In this document: positions 43,251 to 56,707 of the stretch, piece by piece
How the letters are laid out: every line of letters begins with the position of its first letter
Numbering within the stretch: position 1 is the stretch's first letter
NCBI GenBank assembly: GCA_033064195.1
Contig: JARBJD010000146.1
Location: forward strand, 113,276 to 177,275
Reading direction: 5' to 3'
Origin: Blattamonas nauphoetae
Lineage: Eukaryota; Preaxostyla; Oxymonadida
DNA length: 64,000 bases
Translations under genes and position numbers: made by a program
The notes under the pieces: generated by a model
Database searches by the model: none
What the model was told of the DNA's origin: nothing
What the model saw: the letters and a program-made list of their open reading frames with translations, nothing else

Positions 43251-43446
43251 TTTCTCTTACCGTTTCGAAGCTAGTTTCTTTGATTTCTTTGTTTTTCGGT
43301 TTTAGAATCATTTCATCCAGTTGATATGAAGGACGATTTGGAAATATCCTCGAGATAGAGGATGAACCATCAGGTGATAAGTAGAAATGTGAAGGTAGCT
43401 CTGTGAGTTTGGGACGTTTTCAAATCCAGACCCATAATCAAAAATA

Positions 43447-46400
43447 ATGGCGCTTCAACCTCCTTTTGGGAACGTTAATCCTTTACAACCACGTCTAATG
43501 ATAGCCCCTCGATTTGGAAATGAGGCCATCCCATCTACTCCTCGACATATTATCACAGCGAATGAAAAAGATCCAGTCGGAAGATTCAACGAACTACTTG
43601 TCTCTCTTTTGGACCCAAACGAACCTAATATTGAATCTCTCCAACAACTCGCTATTTTTTTTCTCCAAAGTCTCCCACTCAATTTTCAATTACGTCATAT
43701 TTCCTTTGCATAGGGTATTTGAACCATGTAACAGATTCCGAGCGAAAGGATCTCCTTCATCGTTTCGGTGAAACCTTGTCTCATGTTAATCGCCAAGTTT
43801 GTTATTTTTGTCACTCTTTCCAACTTTATCTGCCTTATTATCCTTCAGCACCTCGATATCCCGTCGCTCAGTTCTCTCGGTATCTTTGTCTTTCTGATAA
43901 CGTTTCAGTATCATCTGATGAAGATTCCGCCATTCTTTGTCACTCCTCGGGATTATCCTTCACATTTTTACAGGAACTTCGGCAGAACAACACCGACCAA
44001 GATTCACTCGAATATCTTGCTCAGCTTTCAGAAATCATTCATATTGGAGCAGATGAATCCCATTCTGAAGCACTTATCTCCCTTCTCGGCAGCTTTCTCT
44101 GTGATCCTCTTCAATATCTGGGAGAAGATGCTCAAGAGAATGCTTTGACATTCACCAGGATTGTGGACATTCTTAGCAATGAATTTCTGGCCAGTGCCAT
44201 CACTGGAGATGGCCAAGCAGTATATGAATGTGTTCTCACGCATTTCCCGACCTTTTCACGAATTGTTGAAACTGATCTCATCCGACCACTCTTGCCGTCG
44301 ACCAACTTTGAGATTCTGCAAACAATTTTGAAAATATCCCAGAAAGTCACGGTATTATTCTCCATTTTTCGGTTTCTTGGTGTTTTTATAGAACCCCATC
44401 GAGAGGATCGCTGCCATTGTTACAGTCGGTCGGAATGTTGAGGAATTTGTAACTCGTCATGTCAAACGTAAAACTGTAGAATTGCATTTTTCATCAAAAA
44501 TGAAAAAAATGTCAAACCTCTGTCTGTCTCATGTGTCGACATTCGATTATCTTTCAAAATTTCCATTCAAAATTCCATATCAAGATTTCTATATCATTGT
44601 TGAGCACATTCTTCAACTTTTTTCGTGATCGTGTGCTGAGAGAATGAGGAGAGTATTCGATTGGAAAAAGAAGACAACAAAGGACGATACCGGAACAACT
44701 CAGAGAAGACATAGGGTGCTGGGCGCATTCAAGGGTCTCGTACAACCAGCTTGGGAAAATGATGATCCAGTCGTGGAGGAAGAAAAGGCGGAATCAGAAA
44801 GCAGTGTACTATGCTTGATAAAAGAAGACAGTAGAAGAGAAATATCATGAAATCAAACCTAAATATTTGATAGAGAATCAGAGAAAACACATCGTTTGGA
44901 AATCCGAAGAGCAAACCCATCTGACTTTACTAGACTCGATTCAAAATAGATTGTCCAAATTTCAAGAAGTCTGAGGGGAGCTTGTTGAACAGTGATACAT
45001 AGATTTGATGATGTTCAATTCGGTTCGCATATCCATTTTGTCTCTCAAAGTTCCACCCACTCCGGTTTATCAACACGAGTGGAGACGACTTTCAACAGAA
45101 TGAGAGATTTGCACTGATGTCCGGAAGTATTTGGTTTGCCGTCTTAATAATTTTGTCAACCAACAATGTAAATTTCTGAAATCTGTACGATTCGGACACT
45201 GATTTCATCTCAAACTTTGAAAGTACAACTTCAAAGAAAGCAAATGGCAAACAAACTATTTCCAGACATCAGTGCAAATCTCTCATTCTGTTGAAAGTCG
45301 TCTCCACTCGTGTTGATAAACCGGAGTGGGTGGAACTTTGAGAGACAAAAATGGATATGCGAACCGAATTGAACATCATCAAATCTATGTATCACTGTTC
45401 AACAAGCTCCCCTCAGACTTCTTGAAATTTGGACAATCTATTTTGAATCGAGTCTAGTAAAGTCAGATGGGTTTGCTCTTCGGATTTCCAAACGATGTGT
45501 TTTCTCTGATTCTCTATCAAATATTTAGGTTTGATTTCATGATATTTCTCTTCTACTGTCTTCTTTTATCAAGCATAGTACACTGCTTTCTGATTCCTTG
45601 AAAATACGCTCTTTTCTTCCTCCACGACTGGATCATCATTTTTCCCAAGCTGGTTGTACGAGACCCTTGAATGCGCCCAGCACCCTATGTCTTCTCTGAG
45701 TTGTTCCGGTATCGTCCTTTGTTGTCTTCTTTTTTCCAATCGAATACTCTCCTCATTCTCTCAGCACACGATCACGAAAAAAGTTGAAGAATGTGCTCAA
45801 CAATGATATAGAAATCTTGATATGGAATTTTGAATGGAAATTTTGAAAGATAATCGAATGTCGACACATGAGACAGACAGAGGTTTGACATTTTTTTCCT
45901 TTTTGATGAAAAATGCAATTCTACAGTTTTACGTTTGACATGACGAGTTACAAATTCCTCAACATTCCGACCGACTGTAAAGCCGTGATGCCAATCAGGT
46001 ACGGAGCAATGTTTCTGGGTGATATCCAACCAATGAATCTTCGTTCCCCATGCCTCGTTCATACGACCCATTTTCTGAATGGTTTGTCACACTCTCGATA
46101 CATATCATTCTCACATTCATCTCATCGTCTCCACCATCCACTGCAGCAAATCCCGACCTCATCGATCCTTTTATTGATTCAGGTGCACTCTCATACATCG
46201 ATATCGCCATTTATCCTTACAGGAGCCGAATATTCAGACTCGCCAACACACTCATGCAATCATCGTCACCCCTCGTCACACATTTCATAGAAACGTTCGC
46301 TGACAAGAAACTCTCCCTCGAAAATAGCATTTCAGCTGAATCTTTTATTCACCACGAGAATTCCATTTTCTCAATCGCCGAGAAACATTCCGACATTTTC

Positions 46401-49106
46401 CAGCTCATGGTTGAGAACTACACCTTCCCATTTATGAATCGTTCTCTCGACCTGATTTCAAGAATTGTGATTGTTGTATCCGACCATCCCTCGCACCCTC
46501 GCAGTCTCGACTTTGGCAAAGCCACAAACAATTTGACAACACTGCTGAAAGTGTTCTCAAAATTGAAAATCAAGAATCCAGTTGCAGAAGCGAAGCTATT
46601 ACAACCTGTTTGTCATCACATCACACTTCTCCTTCTCTGCGCAGCGAGTATAGACGACGAAATGTCATCTGCTGCCGTGTCAGCATTCGCAAAACAGACC
46701 AGCCTCACCGAACCACAAATCCGGTCTCTCCTCTTCTCCACTCCACCCACAATCGCCCTTCGTGATGACTGGCCTCTCCCCAAAGCTCCAAAAGATGACA
46801 CAGACACTCCCTCTGGTTCGGTGTGTGAGGATGTGGGGAGATCGGTGCTTCGGCACTGCAAGCGACATGAGATGTCCAGAATTATGGTCGACTTCGACCC
46901 CGTCCTGAGCATTCCGTGTGCTGGCTGTTTGGTGAATGCTATCCATGCATCGACTCAGCTTCCACACGATTTCACACTCTTCTCATCCAAGCTGACCACA
47001 TTGTCTCAACATCCAAATGTGTGGAATACAGATTCACACTCGTCGCCTCTGGCAGGGTTGGTCTTCTTGGCAGAACAGATTGTGGGCAATCTTCTCCCCA
47101 AACCCTTTCAGCGGCAAGAGTTGTCAGACAAAGAATTGATCCAAATGGAGACGAACCTCATCCACCTCTTCCCTTTTTTGAGCACAGATTCAAAAGTGAC
47201 CGTTCTCATCTCGTTCGCCAGTGGCAATCATGCACTCAATGGAACACCTGCTCAACACAAAAAACAGTCAGTTCGGACTCTCTTCAAACTTGCTCTCTCC
47301 GACTCGTATCGCACTCCCATCGCTCTTCTCAAAGCGGTTTCAACACTGTTCCATACACAGATCCTCACCTCTTTCGGGCCAAGCCAGCACGCACCGTTTG
47401 GCATGCCAGCACCATTGGGCATACCCGGTCCGTTTGGCGCACCACCACCCTTTGGCGGCATGATAGCACAGTTTGGCATGCCAGCAACGTTCGGAAACGC
47501 CCCAAAACCAGCCAACCCTTTCGAGCAGGATGTGTTGGAAAAGCTGGCGAGTGCGGAGGGAGACGAGAAATGGAAACTTCTGACAGAATTGATTGTCGTG
47601 TCGACGGAGACAGTGATAGACGTCTCGTCGATTGTGTTGGAGGCAGAGAACGACGAACAGGTGCTTCTCGCTCTGTCAGCTCCGTCGATCAACAAATGGA
47701 GCAACCAGCAGGTTATTTTGGCCGAGAATCCAAAATTCTTTGGCAAACTGATGGAAATGGGCGGACGAATGGACAATCTCCCGTTGGCAACAGCAGCGTG
47801 GAGAAGTTTGTTACCAACTCTGAGCAATCAAGACGCACAACAAGACACAGAACAGCAAAACGACGAGCACAACAAACGAGTTGATCAACTGTTGCTGAAA
47901 GTGTTGCAGTCACTCTGTGCTCTTCGCCGCGCGGGAGTGGAGGAAGGGTGTGTTGTGGGAGAAGACAAGACAACGTCAGAATTGCTGCAATTGTGTTTGA
48001 CTGCGGTGAAGGGAAAAGTGAGGAAAGACTCATTCGACCACACACCGTTCATGTCTTGTCTCGTCACTCTCGCTTTGACCAGCGATCTCTCTGCGCTTCA
48101 GTTGGTTCTTCACATTCTTCTCGAAGTCGTTGAGAAGACATGCAACACCCAAACCCCTTTCTCTCTCTCCAACACCACTCTTCCTTTCAAAAGTGTCATC
48201 GACCAAACAGTCCAACCACAATCTCTGTCCACAATCGTGTCATCCATCCTCCTCACTTCCAACCTCGAACTGATCCAGAACCCCACTCGCTTAGACTTCT
48301 ACCAACCTCCCACATCGATGGCCCACTTTGCCAGGTTTGGACCAGCACGAGTTCGACCGTTAGAAGTGCTTCGATGTGTGGACAACACGACGATGGCAGA
48401 AATGGCAACGACAACTGTTGAGATGGTCTGCACGCTTTTGGACCGAACTCAACACTCTCCAAATCAACTTCGAGTTCCGTCAGTTGCCATTGGGATCACG
48501 TCCGACCAGATGTCCAGACCGACCACTGCTCCCCAGCTGCTCGTCACTCTGCACGCGTTCATCATGCCAAGCGGATATCAATCGCTCCCTCTGACCACTC
48601 TCGTGTCTCTTGCTCCTTCTCTGACACGATTGCTCAGACTCACCGTTCCTGCCACTCCCGAGACTCCCGACACACCCGACACACCCAATCTTCATCCTGC
48701 GAAGAACAAGTTTGAGCATGTTCTTGCTGTGTATGTGTCTCTCGTGCTGGCACTCGCTTCATCGCGGGAACTAATCACAATCTCGTCCTCTCCACTCGCT
48801 CCTCTCCTCTCCTCACTCTGCATTGCTCTTGCCAGATTCGACAAAGCCATTCTGCTTGACATTCCAGAGACACCACGCAACTTTTTTGTTGGACACACTC
48901 AAACAGCATTGCGCAGTCAGCCGAAGTTGGTTCACATTCTGAGGACTTTGTTGGAAGAAGGGATTGAAGATCGATGCGAAGACGTGCAGGACAACACGAC
49001 GATCACATTTCTGAACAAACACTGCGGATCAAACGTGAGTCGAATGGTGAATGGCGAGGGAGGAACGTCATTTGGATTGTTCGGCTTTTTCTGTGATTAT
49101 TCATAA
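43447..49106 (+). pseudogene. Large helical-repeat protein gene split by a foldback palindrome
   Basis: Predicted coding blocks are 43447-43669, 43714-43796, 43849-43879, 43909-44345, 44392-44415, then after the insertion 45985-46081 and 46147-49106. Introns are 44, 52, 29, 46 and 65 nt; the first could instead be only 20 nt (43694-43713). Joining across 44416-45984 gives 3855 nt (1284 aa) in frame, with NPIERIAA running into VMPIRYGAMF. The protein is a Leu-rich helical solenoid with a low-complexity stretch of F-G-M-P-A and P-F-G-A repeats near 47390-47510. The domain family is not recognised. As it stands the palindrome introduces stop codons, so the locus is called broken; a functional protein from 46050 onward or from another allele is possible. 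Confidence 0.65.
44416..45984. mobile_element. Foldback element: 720-bp near-perfect palindrome
   Basis: The sequence from TTACAGTCGGTCGG at 44420 to GGTTTGCC at about 45141 is repeated in reverse complement from about 45247 to 45980. The two arms are nearly identical over some 720-735 bp, with one 12-bp length difference near 45600, and surround a 105-bp spacer. Flanks show at best a GCC duplication. The arms contain no recognised gene. It lies in an exon of a helical-protein gene. It could be a foldback transposon, or an inverted-read artefact of assembly; the split coding sequence on either side favours a real insertion. Confidence 0.75.
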
Positions 49107-49191
49107 ACCTCCAAAATTCTTGTGAAAGATCATTGGGAGAATGATTTTTCATCAGTTTTTGGTTCACTCACAAGAATATGTTTCATTCGAT

Positions 49192-49552
49192 CTATTTTCT
49201 GTCAAACAGCACGAAATGGGGCTGTTTTGAAAACGGGATCGTGGAGTCTTGAAACTCTACCTGGACGATTGGAAAATCTTCGATTTGGGTGATTTCACCC
49301 GTCATGTCCGATTGATCCAATCCGACGACTGAAATCATGTAATGCTGTTTTAATCGTAAAAATGAGTCGTACACACAGAAATAGTGAAGTGGGACGGCTT
49401 TTTTGAGAGGTGCAGATTCTCTCTCTTGTGTCAGTCTTTGAGGTTGATTCTCAAGCGTATCACTTTAAGGACAATCGGTATATGTAGGATTCGCGATTTC
49501 TCAGCGATTTTAGTGACATTGGAGGAGAATCCCACGATCGTTTTTCAGACAT
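49192..49552 (-). pseudogene. Small unknown gene with a single frameshift
   Basis: From ATG 49552 the minus strand reads MSEKRSWDSPPMSLKSLRNR to LSLK at about 49466. The protein-like sequence then continues in the next frame as TLENQPQRLTQERESAPLKK and on through HYFCVYDSFLRLKQHYMISV to TAG 49194-49192. Joined, it would be about 119 aa with alternating hydrophobic residues and no obvious membrane helix. The family is not recognised. The break is at an AAA run and may be a sequencing slip. It is convergent with the helical-protein gene (stop 49106), and transposon ends lie just upstream at 49611. Confidence 0.5.
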
Positions 49553-49610
49553 CTTAATATTTCCCTCAGACCCTCCCATTCGCTGAAGCCATTCTTCCTC
49601 TATTCAACTA

Positions 49611-52600
49611 TGGGCAAGGGTGGACTTTCTGGGCCAAAAAACTCTAAGTAGTGGCAAAAAAGTTGTGCTACCGCTAGGCCAAACGCGCCGCACGTTCACT
49701 TCCAAAAAATTGGTGTCTTGAAGGGAGAACTGCAGTAGATTGTCACTTCATTACCTTGGGTCGGCATGTCCTATCTGTCCTGTCCTGTAGGACAGCCAAA
49801 AAGAGGAGGACAATTTGGAAAAAAGTGCCTGTGACAAGGATTGAACCAGCCTCTTGCTTCATGTGAACATCAAAAATTGGAAAGGAAAAATGAGTCGAAA
49901 AGGTGGACAATTAAGCACATTTTCTGTCTTAGAATCATTTCAATAGTGTTTTTTCACACTATTTTGATGAAAATCGCTAATGTTGTCCAAAAGTGGTCGA
50001 TCCGCCCACCATAGGACATGATAGGACAATTTTAAATCGGGCTCAAACCATAGGACATTGAAGCTTTATTACACCTTCACAATATTTGCGTCTCAATTTC
50101 ACAATAAAATCGAGGGAGGACAATTGTCCTGTCCTGTCCTATCGTGTCCTATGGTGGTCTGATCTGTCCTATGAAACCAACATTTTTATGAAATTGGCTT
50201 TAAATCATCCAAATGACGCTTTCGTCGAAGCACACTGAGCGGCAGAGGTACTCTCTGTGCTCATTTCTTGTTGTTGTCTTCATATTTATCTCACTCTTCT
50301 TTTAAAGACATTGGACATCAAGATCCTGGAGACATCTGAAAGAGTCGAACTGAAGTGAAGGTTGAGAGAATGAAGCGACCGGTCTGCTCTCTTTTTGTCG
50401 TTTATTCTCTTATTGTCCATCTTCACTAATTTCAGTGCAAATGTACCTGGTTTTCACTGCACCTGATGCAATGGACGTAAGAACACGAGAAAAACCAGCA
50501 GTACTGTCTGCCAGTTTGCCTTCTTCTTGTTCTTATCCTCCTCTTGACCTCGTTCTCTTCTTTGCATGAGGGAAGAACTCTTGATTGACCAGATTTTCGA
50601 TTTACTCGAGAGAACGGAGAAAATGATTTGGCAAGAACAAAACTGAGAATGTGAGGAACAAAATGCGTTCGAGAGACGATCAAAAGGGAAAGGAAGCGTC
50701 TGAAAAGAATGGCAGATGAGATGAAACAACAGGAAGAGTCAGGAGAGATACCGATGAAAGAAGGAAGGAAGCAGAGAGGGTTGCGTGAAAGAAGTGATAG
50801 AAGCAGCTGAGACACAAAAGGAAGGTGTGCTTGCAGGGCAAATCGAACGGACAGACAGCCTGAACAAGCTCCATTCAAACGTATGCCTGCTCTCCTCTCT
50901 GTATATCGAAAATCCCAATCCTTCTTCACTATTTCCTTCCTCTTCCTATCCCTTCATCTCTCTTGGTTCGATCTTCTTAGCTTCGATGATGTCTTGCGAG
51001 ATTCATTCATGAGATCCGACGCTGGTGCTCTTCTCTGAATTCTTGGAAATCGAAGTATATCTCTTCACTACATTGCTTCACCTCTTTATCTTCTATTGTT
51101 CTTCCACCATTCCTTTCATTCATTCTTCTTCCTTTAACGTCCTCAGCTCGTTCATCATCTTGGGTTCACATCTTATCAACATCTCCGTCACAGCTCTTCT
51201 CTCTCACTCTACTACATTATCACACGATCATTGTTCATCTGGTTTCATTTTAGATCTCATTTTTCACCTCCCGACAGCGAATCGTCACTCAGATCAACCG
51301 ATCCACGATGGATATCTAAAAGCAGCTGTTGAAATCTGGCCAAAAGAACAACAACATCACAATCATCTCAATATAAAGAAAAAATCAACTAATGGATGAA
51401 TTCAGAAGAAGAGATGAAGGATCCAGACAACCAATAAAAGATCGATAATAACTGCACCTGGAACTGACCAGAGTGTAATGATCGAAAGAATCAGATGGGG
51501 TACAAACAGGGGACATGTTCGAAAGAGTATTTGTGTTTTGAACAAGCCAGGACACACTCCACCGAAATGAACGTATGCTCTCTTCTCATTCTGATGCACT
51601 TTTCTCCTCCCCTCTTCTCTTCGCTCTCCCGATCATCAATATTGTCTCCCATTTTCTCTACCATCAGCAAAGAAGCTACACCCAAGAAGGATTCGATCGA
51701 CATCGCCAACGTAAGTTAGGTTCGATGGATGTCTGGGAATCGAAGTGTTCCACTCCTTCTCACTATGTTTGCTCTCTATTTAATTCATTTTTGTTTGCTA
51801 TGTCTCGTGTTCGTTCAGATCTGTCTGATCTTTGGGAACGTGCCTGACTGGTCGTATTCAAAACAGAATTGATTCATGGAAACTCACCGTCACTCTAGAG
51901 AGGAAGAATAGCACGAAGAGAGTGCAATGGTCTCCATTATTCAATCCGATGCCTGATCCCCCACCAACACTCCTCCTCCAACCTCAACGCTTGTCCATTG
52001 TCGGGAAGAAACTGACCAAATGAGATGCCACACACAATTGCATCACAACGAGTTGACTTCTCATCAGCCAATTCGTGATACGTCTCCTAACATACACACA
52101 ACACCACTCAAATTAACCTTCACACACTTCGTCTTGATCAACTTCATCCGACTGATCAACATGGGTACAACCATCAGAATACATCAGATACTCACCTTTC
52201 ATTTCGCAATCCAGTCAAAATCACGTTTCAGGTCTGATTCTCTCCCACTTCAATCATCCTCTCTCCTCAACTGTCCAGACCATTACCCTTGCTCACATCC
52301 ACTCTTCCTACCTTCTTTCATGGACTTTTGAAAGTACCACGGTCTTCTCCCTCGTCAGGCTTGTCAATGCCTTGCTCTCACATCACGTCATCCACACATC
52401 TGCCTGTCCCCGCTGTCTCTCTTCACATTCGCCCTCTTCTACGCCAGTACAACAAAACAAAACAAATACTGCGACTCTCACGATGTATTGGAGGAGGAAA
52501 AAACCGTGGCATACTCAATTTCCAGTGTCATTTGCACTTGAATGCACTGGCTGTTTACACGACATCACCTCCACCAAAACAGCAATTATATGTTTCCAGT

Positions 52601-53203
52601 TTCCCATTGTTGTGATATATGCGATCTAAAAAGTGTGTTTTGACGACAAATGTTCTTGATCGGACCTTCATATTTTTCTTTTTGTTGATCTTCAACAAAT
52701 CACCATTTCCGCTTCCAACTCATCGTAAATGAACGTATTAAGAAATAATGAGTTTCAAAATAGTGTGTTACACGTCATAACACATCATCTTCTTGCTTTT
52801 TCAACAAAACTCTCAAAACGCCTAATTTGGCGCCAAAAACCCGTGTCCTATGATCGGACACGGGTTTTCGGGGGAGGACATGCCGACCCAAGGTAATCAC
52901 TTCACGATACATCATGATCAATCGCTATGTTTTGAAAAATTGTAAGAAAATACGAGACATAAAGTTGAAATGAATCAAGAAAGCGTAAAGATGAAGTGAT
53001 ATAGTTCGCCGATCGACCTCATCAAACACGATCGAATGATCGTGACATTCTCTGAGACGATCTCGACAGTATTCTCAACATTTTGAAAATAAAACGTGTT
53101 CACATCCATATTCGACAATTTATTACGAGAGAATAGCCTCGATGAACTACAATGTCACAACACACCTCGATCACCTTTGGCCCAGAAAGTCCACTCGTGC
53201 CCA
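49611..53203. mobile_element. Outer MITE, interrupted by a later element
   Basis: A 28-bp inverted repeat, starting TGGGCA and containing GTGGACTTTCTGGGCCAAA, lies at 49611-49638 and in reverse at 53176-53203, with two mismatches. No clear target duplication was found. Only about 140 bp on the left and 280 bp on the right belong to it, because a 3146-bp element occupies the middle. Without that insertion it would be a MITE of about 440 bp. Confidence 0.65.
49751..52896. mobile_element. 3146-bp DNA transposon with 8-bp target duplication
   Basis: The ends are inverted repeats starting TTACCTTGGGTCGGCATGTC, identical over at least 21 bp. The exact duplication TCACTTCA flanks it at 49743-49750 and 52897-52904. 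An 8-bp duplication suggests the hAT group, though other superfamilies are possible. Subterminal sequence on the left repeats GTCCTAT/GTCCTGT words, and a GTGTCCTATGATCGGACAC palindrome-like run lies near the right end. No transposase is recognised. Frames between 50560 and 52010 look like degenerate exons (for example MREELLIDQIFDLLERTEKM near 50570), so it may carry captured host gene pieces. Confidence 0.85.
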
Positions 53204-53599
53204 AATATGGTTGTAATGAGCGAAAAAACAGACTAAAGATGTTTTGACAAAATGATTCACGGATCTGGAGATCCATCTTTGTTTTCGGATTTAACAATAG
53301 ATCTTTGGGTCTTCAGCACCCAGTTCTGTTTATTGAGTTCTCTTGAACATTTCTGATCAGTAGAATCTTTCCAGTTCATTCCTGTTGAACGACATGATTC
53401 ATCATGTCAAATCATCGGCCTCACACTGCAATTCCGTTTATGTCATTTATTTCATTTCATACGAGATATGAACGCAATATCTGGTTCACATTCGACATAA
53501 AACCCTTAATTAATTCTCATCCAATGAAATCATCAACTTGTGAGAGGAGAATGATCTCAACATGCAGAAAACAAAGTTGTGGGTGAGCTGGAAACATTG
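53204..53599. other. Upstream region of the RHBH gene at 53600
   Basis: A 396-bp AT-rich stretch between the outer MITE and the start codon of the RHBH gene. No gene or repeat was recognised; it probably contains the promoter. Confidence 0.4.
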
Positions 53600-56500
53600 A
53601 TGAATGCGATATTAACGGTTGTTTTGCACACCATCGTCCTCACCAGTCATCCAACAACATTCGAAGAAAATGCTGGACCATCACTCAACCACCTTCTCCT
53701 CACATCATTTGCCGACATTTCTCTGACCTCTTCTTCAAAACATCTTCATCTTTCGACTTCGACATGGACGTCATCGACAATTCTCCTCACTTCGAAAGAT
53801 GTCTCTGTGATTGGATCCGAGCCGACGATAATCACAACCATTTCCGGAAAACAACTTGCAGACAATCACAGAAACCAATGTGATTCTGATTCATCAGCGA
53901 ATTGCGCTTCGTCATCGGTCTTCAGCATCCAAAACACAACACTCTCGTTGGCCTCGCTCACCTTTGATCTCATTTCCGGTATCGTCGTTTTCGTTCCTTT
54001 CATTCTTCCTTTCAGGACCACAAAACCAGGATTCTTGGCATGTGTGCTCTCTGAGCTGGAATTCTCATGTTTTGGCCGAATCGGTGGTCTTCCATGTGGA
54101 TGCAGCTGTCTCGCCGTTCAAACTTGTCCTGTCCACTTTTGGCACGGAATCCGCCTGCTCTCTCACTGTTTCACTTTGCATACTCAAGAATAGTGGAAAC
54201 CAGGTCGGATCAGTTTTGGAGATTGACAATGCCCTGCCTCCCACAGAATCAATCTCCATGTCACTTTCATCCATTCATCTGGACTCAAAAACCGTCACAT
54301 CCAGCAGCGGACTGTCATTTTCGTCATCGCCGTCGGAATATGGCCTCACGAACGATTGCCAGATCCAATCCGTTGTGAGTGATTGCCAGTTCTTCAATCT
54401 CTCCTCCAACCCTGCCCATCCAACATTTCCCAGTTTTGGTTGGCTTCGAGAGAGAATTGTTGGATGTGAAGTGAGAAGTGTGGTGAAGAGTCTGGAAGGA
54501 ACACTGACGACAAGACTGGGAAAGCAAAGTGAATTCTTGATGGAGAACAGCAGTTTGTTGGAATGTGTGAACGAAGAAGAGAGTGAAACAACCAAATCAT
54601 ATGACTCGATTCCCGAAATCACATCATCCGCCCAAAGAATTAATCATGGATCAGAATTCACGCACTATGCCTTCGGAGGATGCACAATCAAAGCAACCAA
54701 CATGACAACCTCCTTTACCCTCATCACACTCAAAACACTTTCGGGAAATGTGGAATTCGTTGGATGTTCATTTGAAGTGGAATGCAACGCCCAACACAAC
54801 ACTCTCATCTCAGCAACAGCCGTTCGAGACAACAAAGTGAAGTGTCTGATCGACACTTGCACATTCAAGTTTTGGAGGGAGACAGAAACATCAACAGGAG
54901 ACAGTCAAATCATCCTGTCCAATTTTCATAAGATCATTGTTGTCTCATCGACCTTCAGCCCTCTCCCATCCAAAAGCTCCTCCGCACGTGCCATCTCCCT
55001 CTCCTCTCCAATTTCTTTTTTATTTTTCTCCAACACTTCACTCACTCGACAAACCTCAAACGGGAATGGAGGAGCTCTCAATTTAGTGTATTCCCTCATC
55101 CGCTTCTTCCACTGCCACTTCGAAGAGAACAAGGCCCTCAACGGCGGAGCATTCCACACTTCGTCGTGCTATCATTATTTATGCTCGTGCACTTTCACGC
55201 GAAACGAAGCGACGAAGTGGGGAGGAGCGATTTATTCGAGCTGGCTCTCTCGTCTTCGCATTTTTGATTGTCATTTCGATGGCAATCAGGCTTCGTGGAA
55301 GTACGAGAACGACCAAACACAACTTGCACATTATCGAGGCAACGACATCTTCGCTTATTCTTCTGCTTGGACTGGAATGGATGCGACAACAGTGTTTGGA
55401 TGCACATCGACATCAGACACGCCAAAATTTGGATTCTATTATTCAAATTCACAGAATGGGGTTCATCCCAACGAGGACATCCTCCTCCCTTCCCCATCTA
55501 GTTCAGCATTTTCAAATGTCTTCTTCGTGGAAGCAGGAGAGAGTGGGTCTTGTTCGGAGGGAGATCCGTGTGGGAGTCTGAGCGCAGCTCTTTCTCAACT
55601 CAGCACAGATCCGTCTCTCATCAACCTCGGAAATGGGATCTTCGAAGAAGGGTCTCTGGACATCTCCAAACCAGTTGAACTTCGAGGTCTCGGTTTCTTT
55701 GTGAACACATCCACGTTCACCACTCTGAAAACGTCGTGTGTTGTGTCAGGTGGTGGAAATGTGACTCTGATGTCGCTCTCATTGAAACCGACGGATTCGA
55801 GTTCGACGATCTTGGCCATGCAGTCGACAAGCCAGTCGTTCCTGTCGAATGTGAAGATCGAATGCATTTCTGGTCATCTCGCCCCTCTCCTCTCGTTCTC
55901 GTCTGGCACTTCGACAGTCCACAGCAGCTGGTTGAGTTCGATTGAGATGGAGAATCATGCAGCGATCGAAATCACCGGAAGCGCATCTGTCACATTCCAC
56001 GCAGCGTGGTTCATGGAAATTGTTCGTGTGAACGGAAATGGAGGGAGTTGCATTGATTCTGCGACATCTGGAGTGATCTCGTTCATCCAGACGAACATGG
56101 CTCATTGTTCATCTTCTGGTCGTGCTGGCTGTTTGGATCTCATTGCTTCATCATCGAACAGCCAAGTCATTGTTTCCAGGATTCTCTTTACGAAGAACAC
56201 CGCCAACACTTCTCTTTCCCATTTCGGGAACGACATCGCCCACACTGGCTTTGTTCCATCCAAAATCAGCACAATCTCGAACTGTCGATCTCTCAGCACT
56301 CTCAACCACGTTCTTATCAACGAAACGTCAAAATCAAACCTTGTTTGTCCAAACCTCTACTTCACTCCATTCGGAATCGACCATCCATTCGCAACAGACT
56401 TTGAGCAGGGTGTTCCGTTGTCGTGGTTCATCGGATTTCAGGAGGAGATTGATGCGCTGATGAAATCCTCAACTGAAGTAACTTTTCGATTTTTAGGAGC

Positions 56501-56707
56501 ACAAACCTTCACACCAATCGTGGTGGCCAAAAAGTCAATCGCCATTTGGTGTGGACTCACCATTCAATTCTACGATCGAATACTTGCGTCTGTCAGAGAT
56601 TCCGGATCCCTCCGATTAAAGGGGGATTTGATGACATTCTCAAACGCTCCGACTGTCACTCCATTTGTTGTTGCTCCAACAGCGGTCAGACTATCTCTTC
56701 AATCTTA

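Noticed and set aside
46050-46082. Separate gene starting at ATG 46050
   Set aside because: Splicing from the upstream frame with a 65-nt intron (46082-46146) gives a continuous helical protein, and the sequence between ATG 46050 and the acceptor is poor as protein. It remains a fallback start if the palindrome is fixed.
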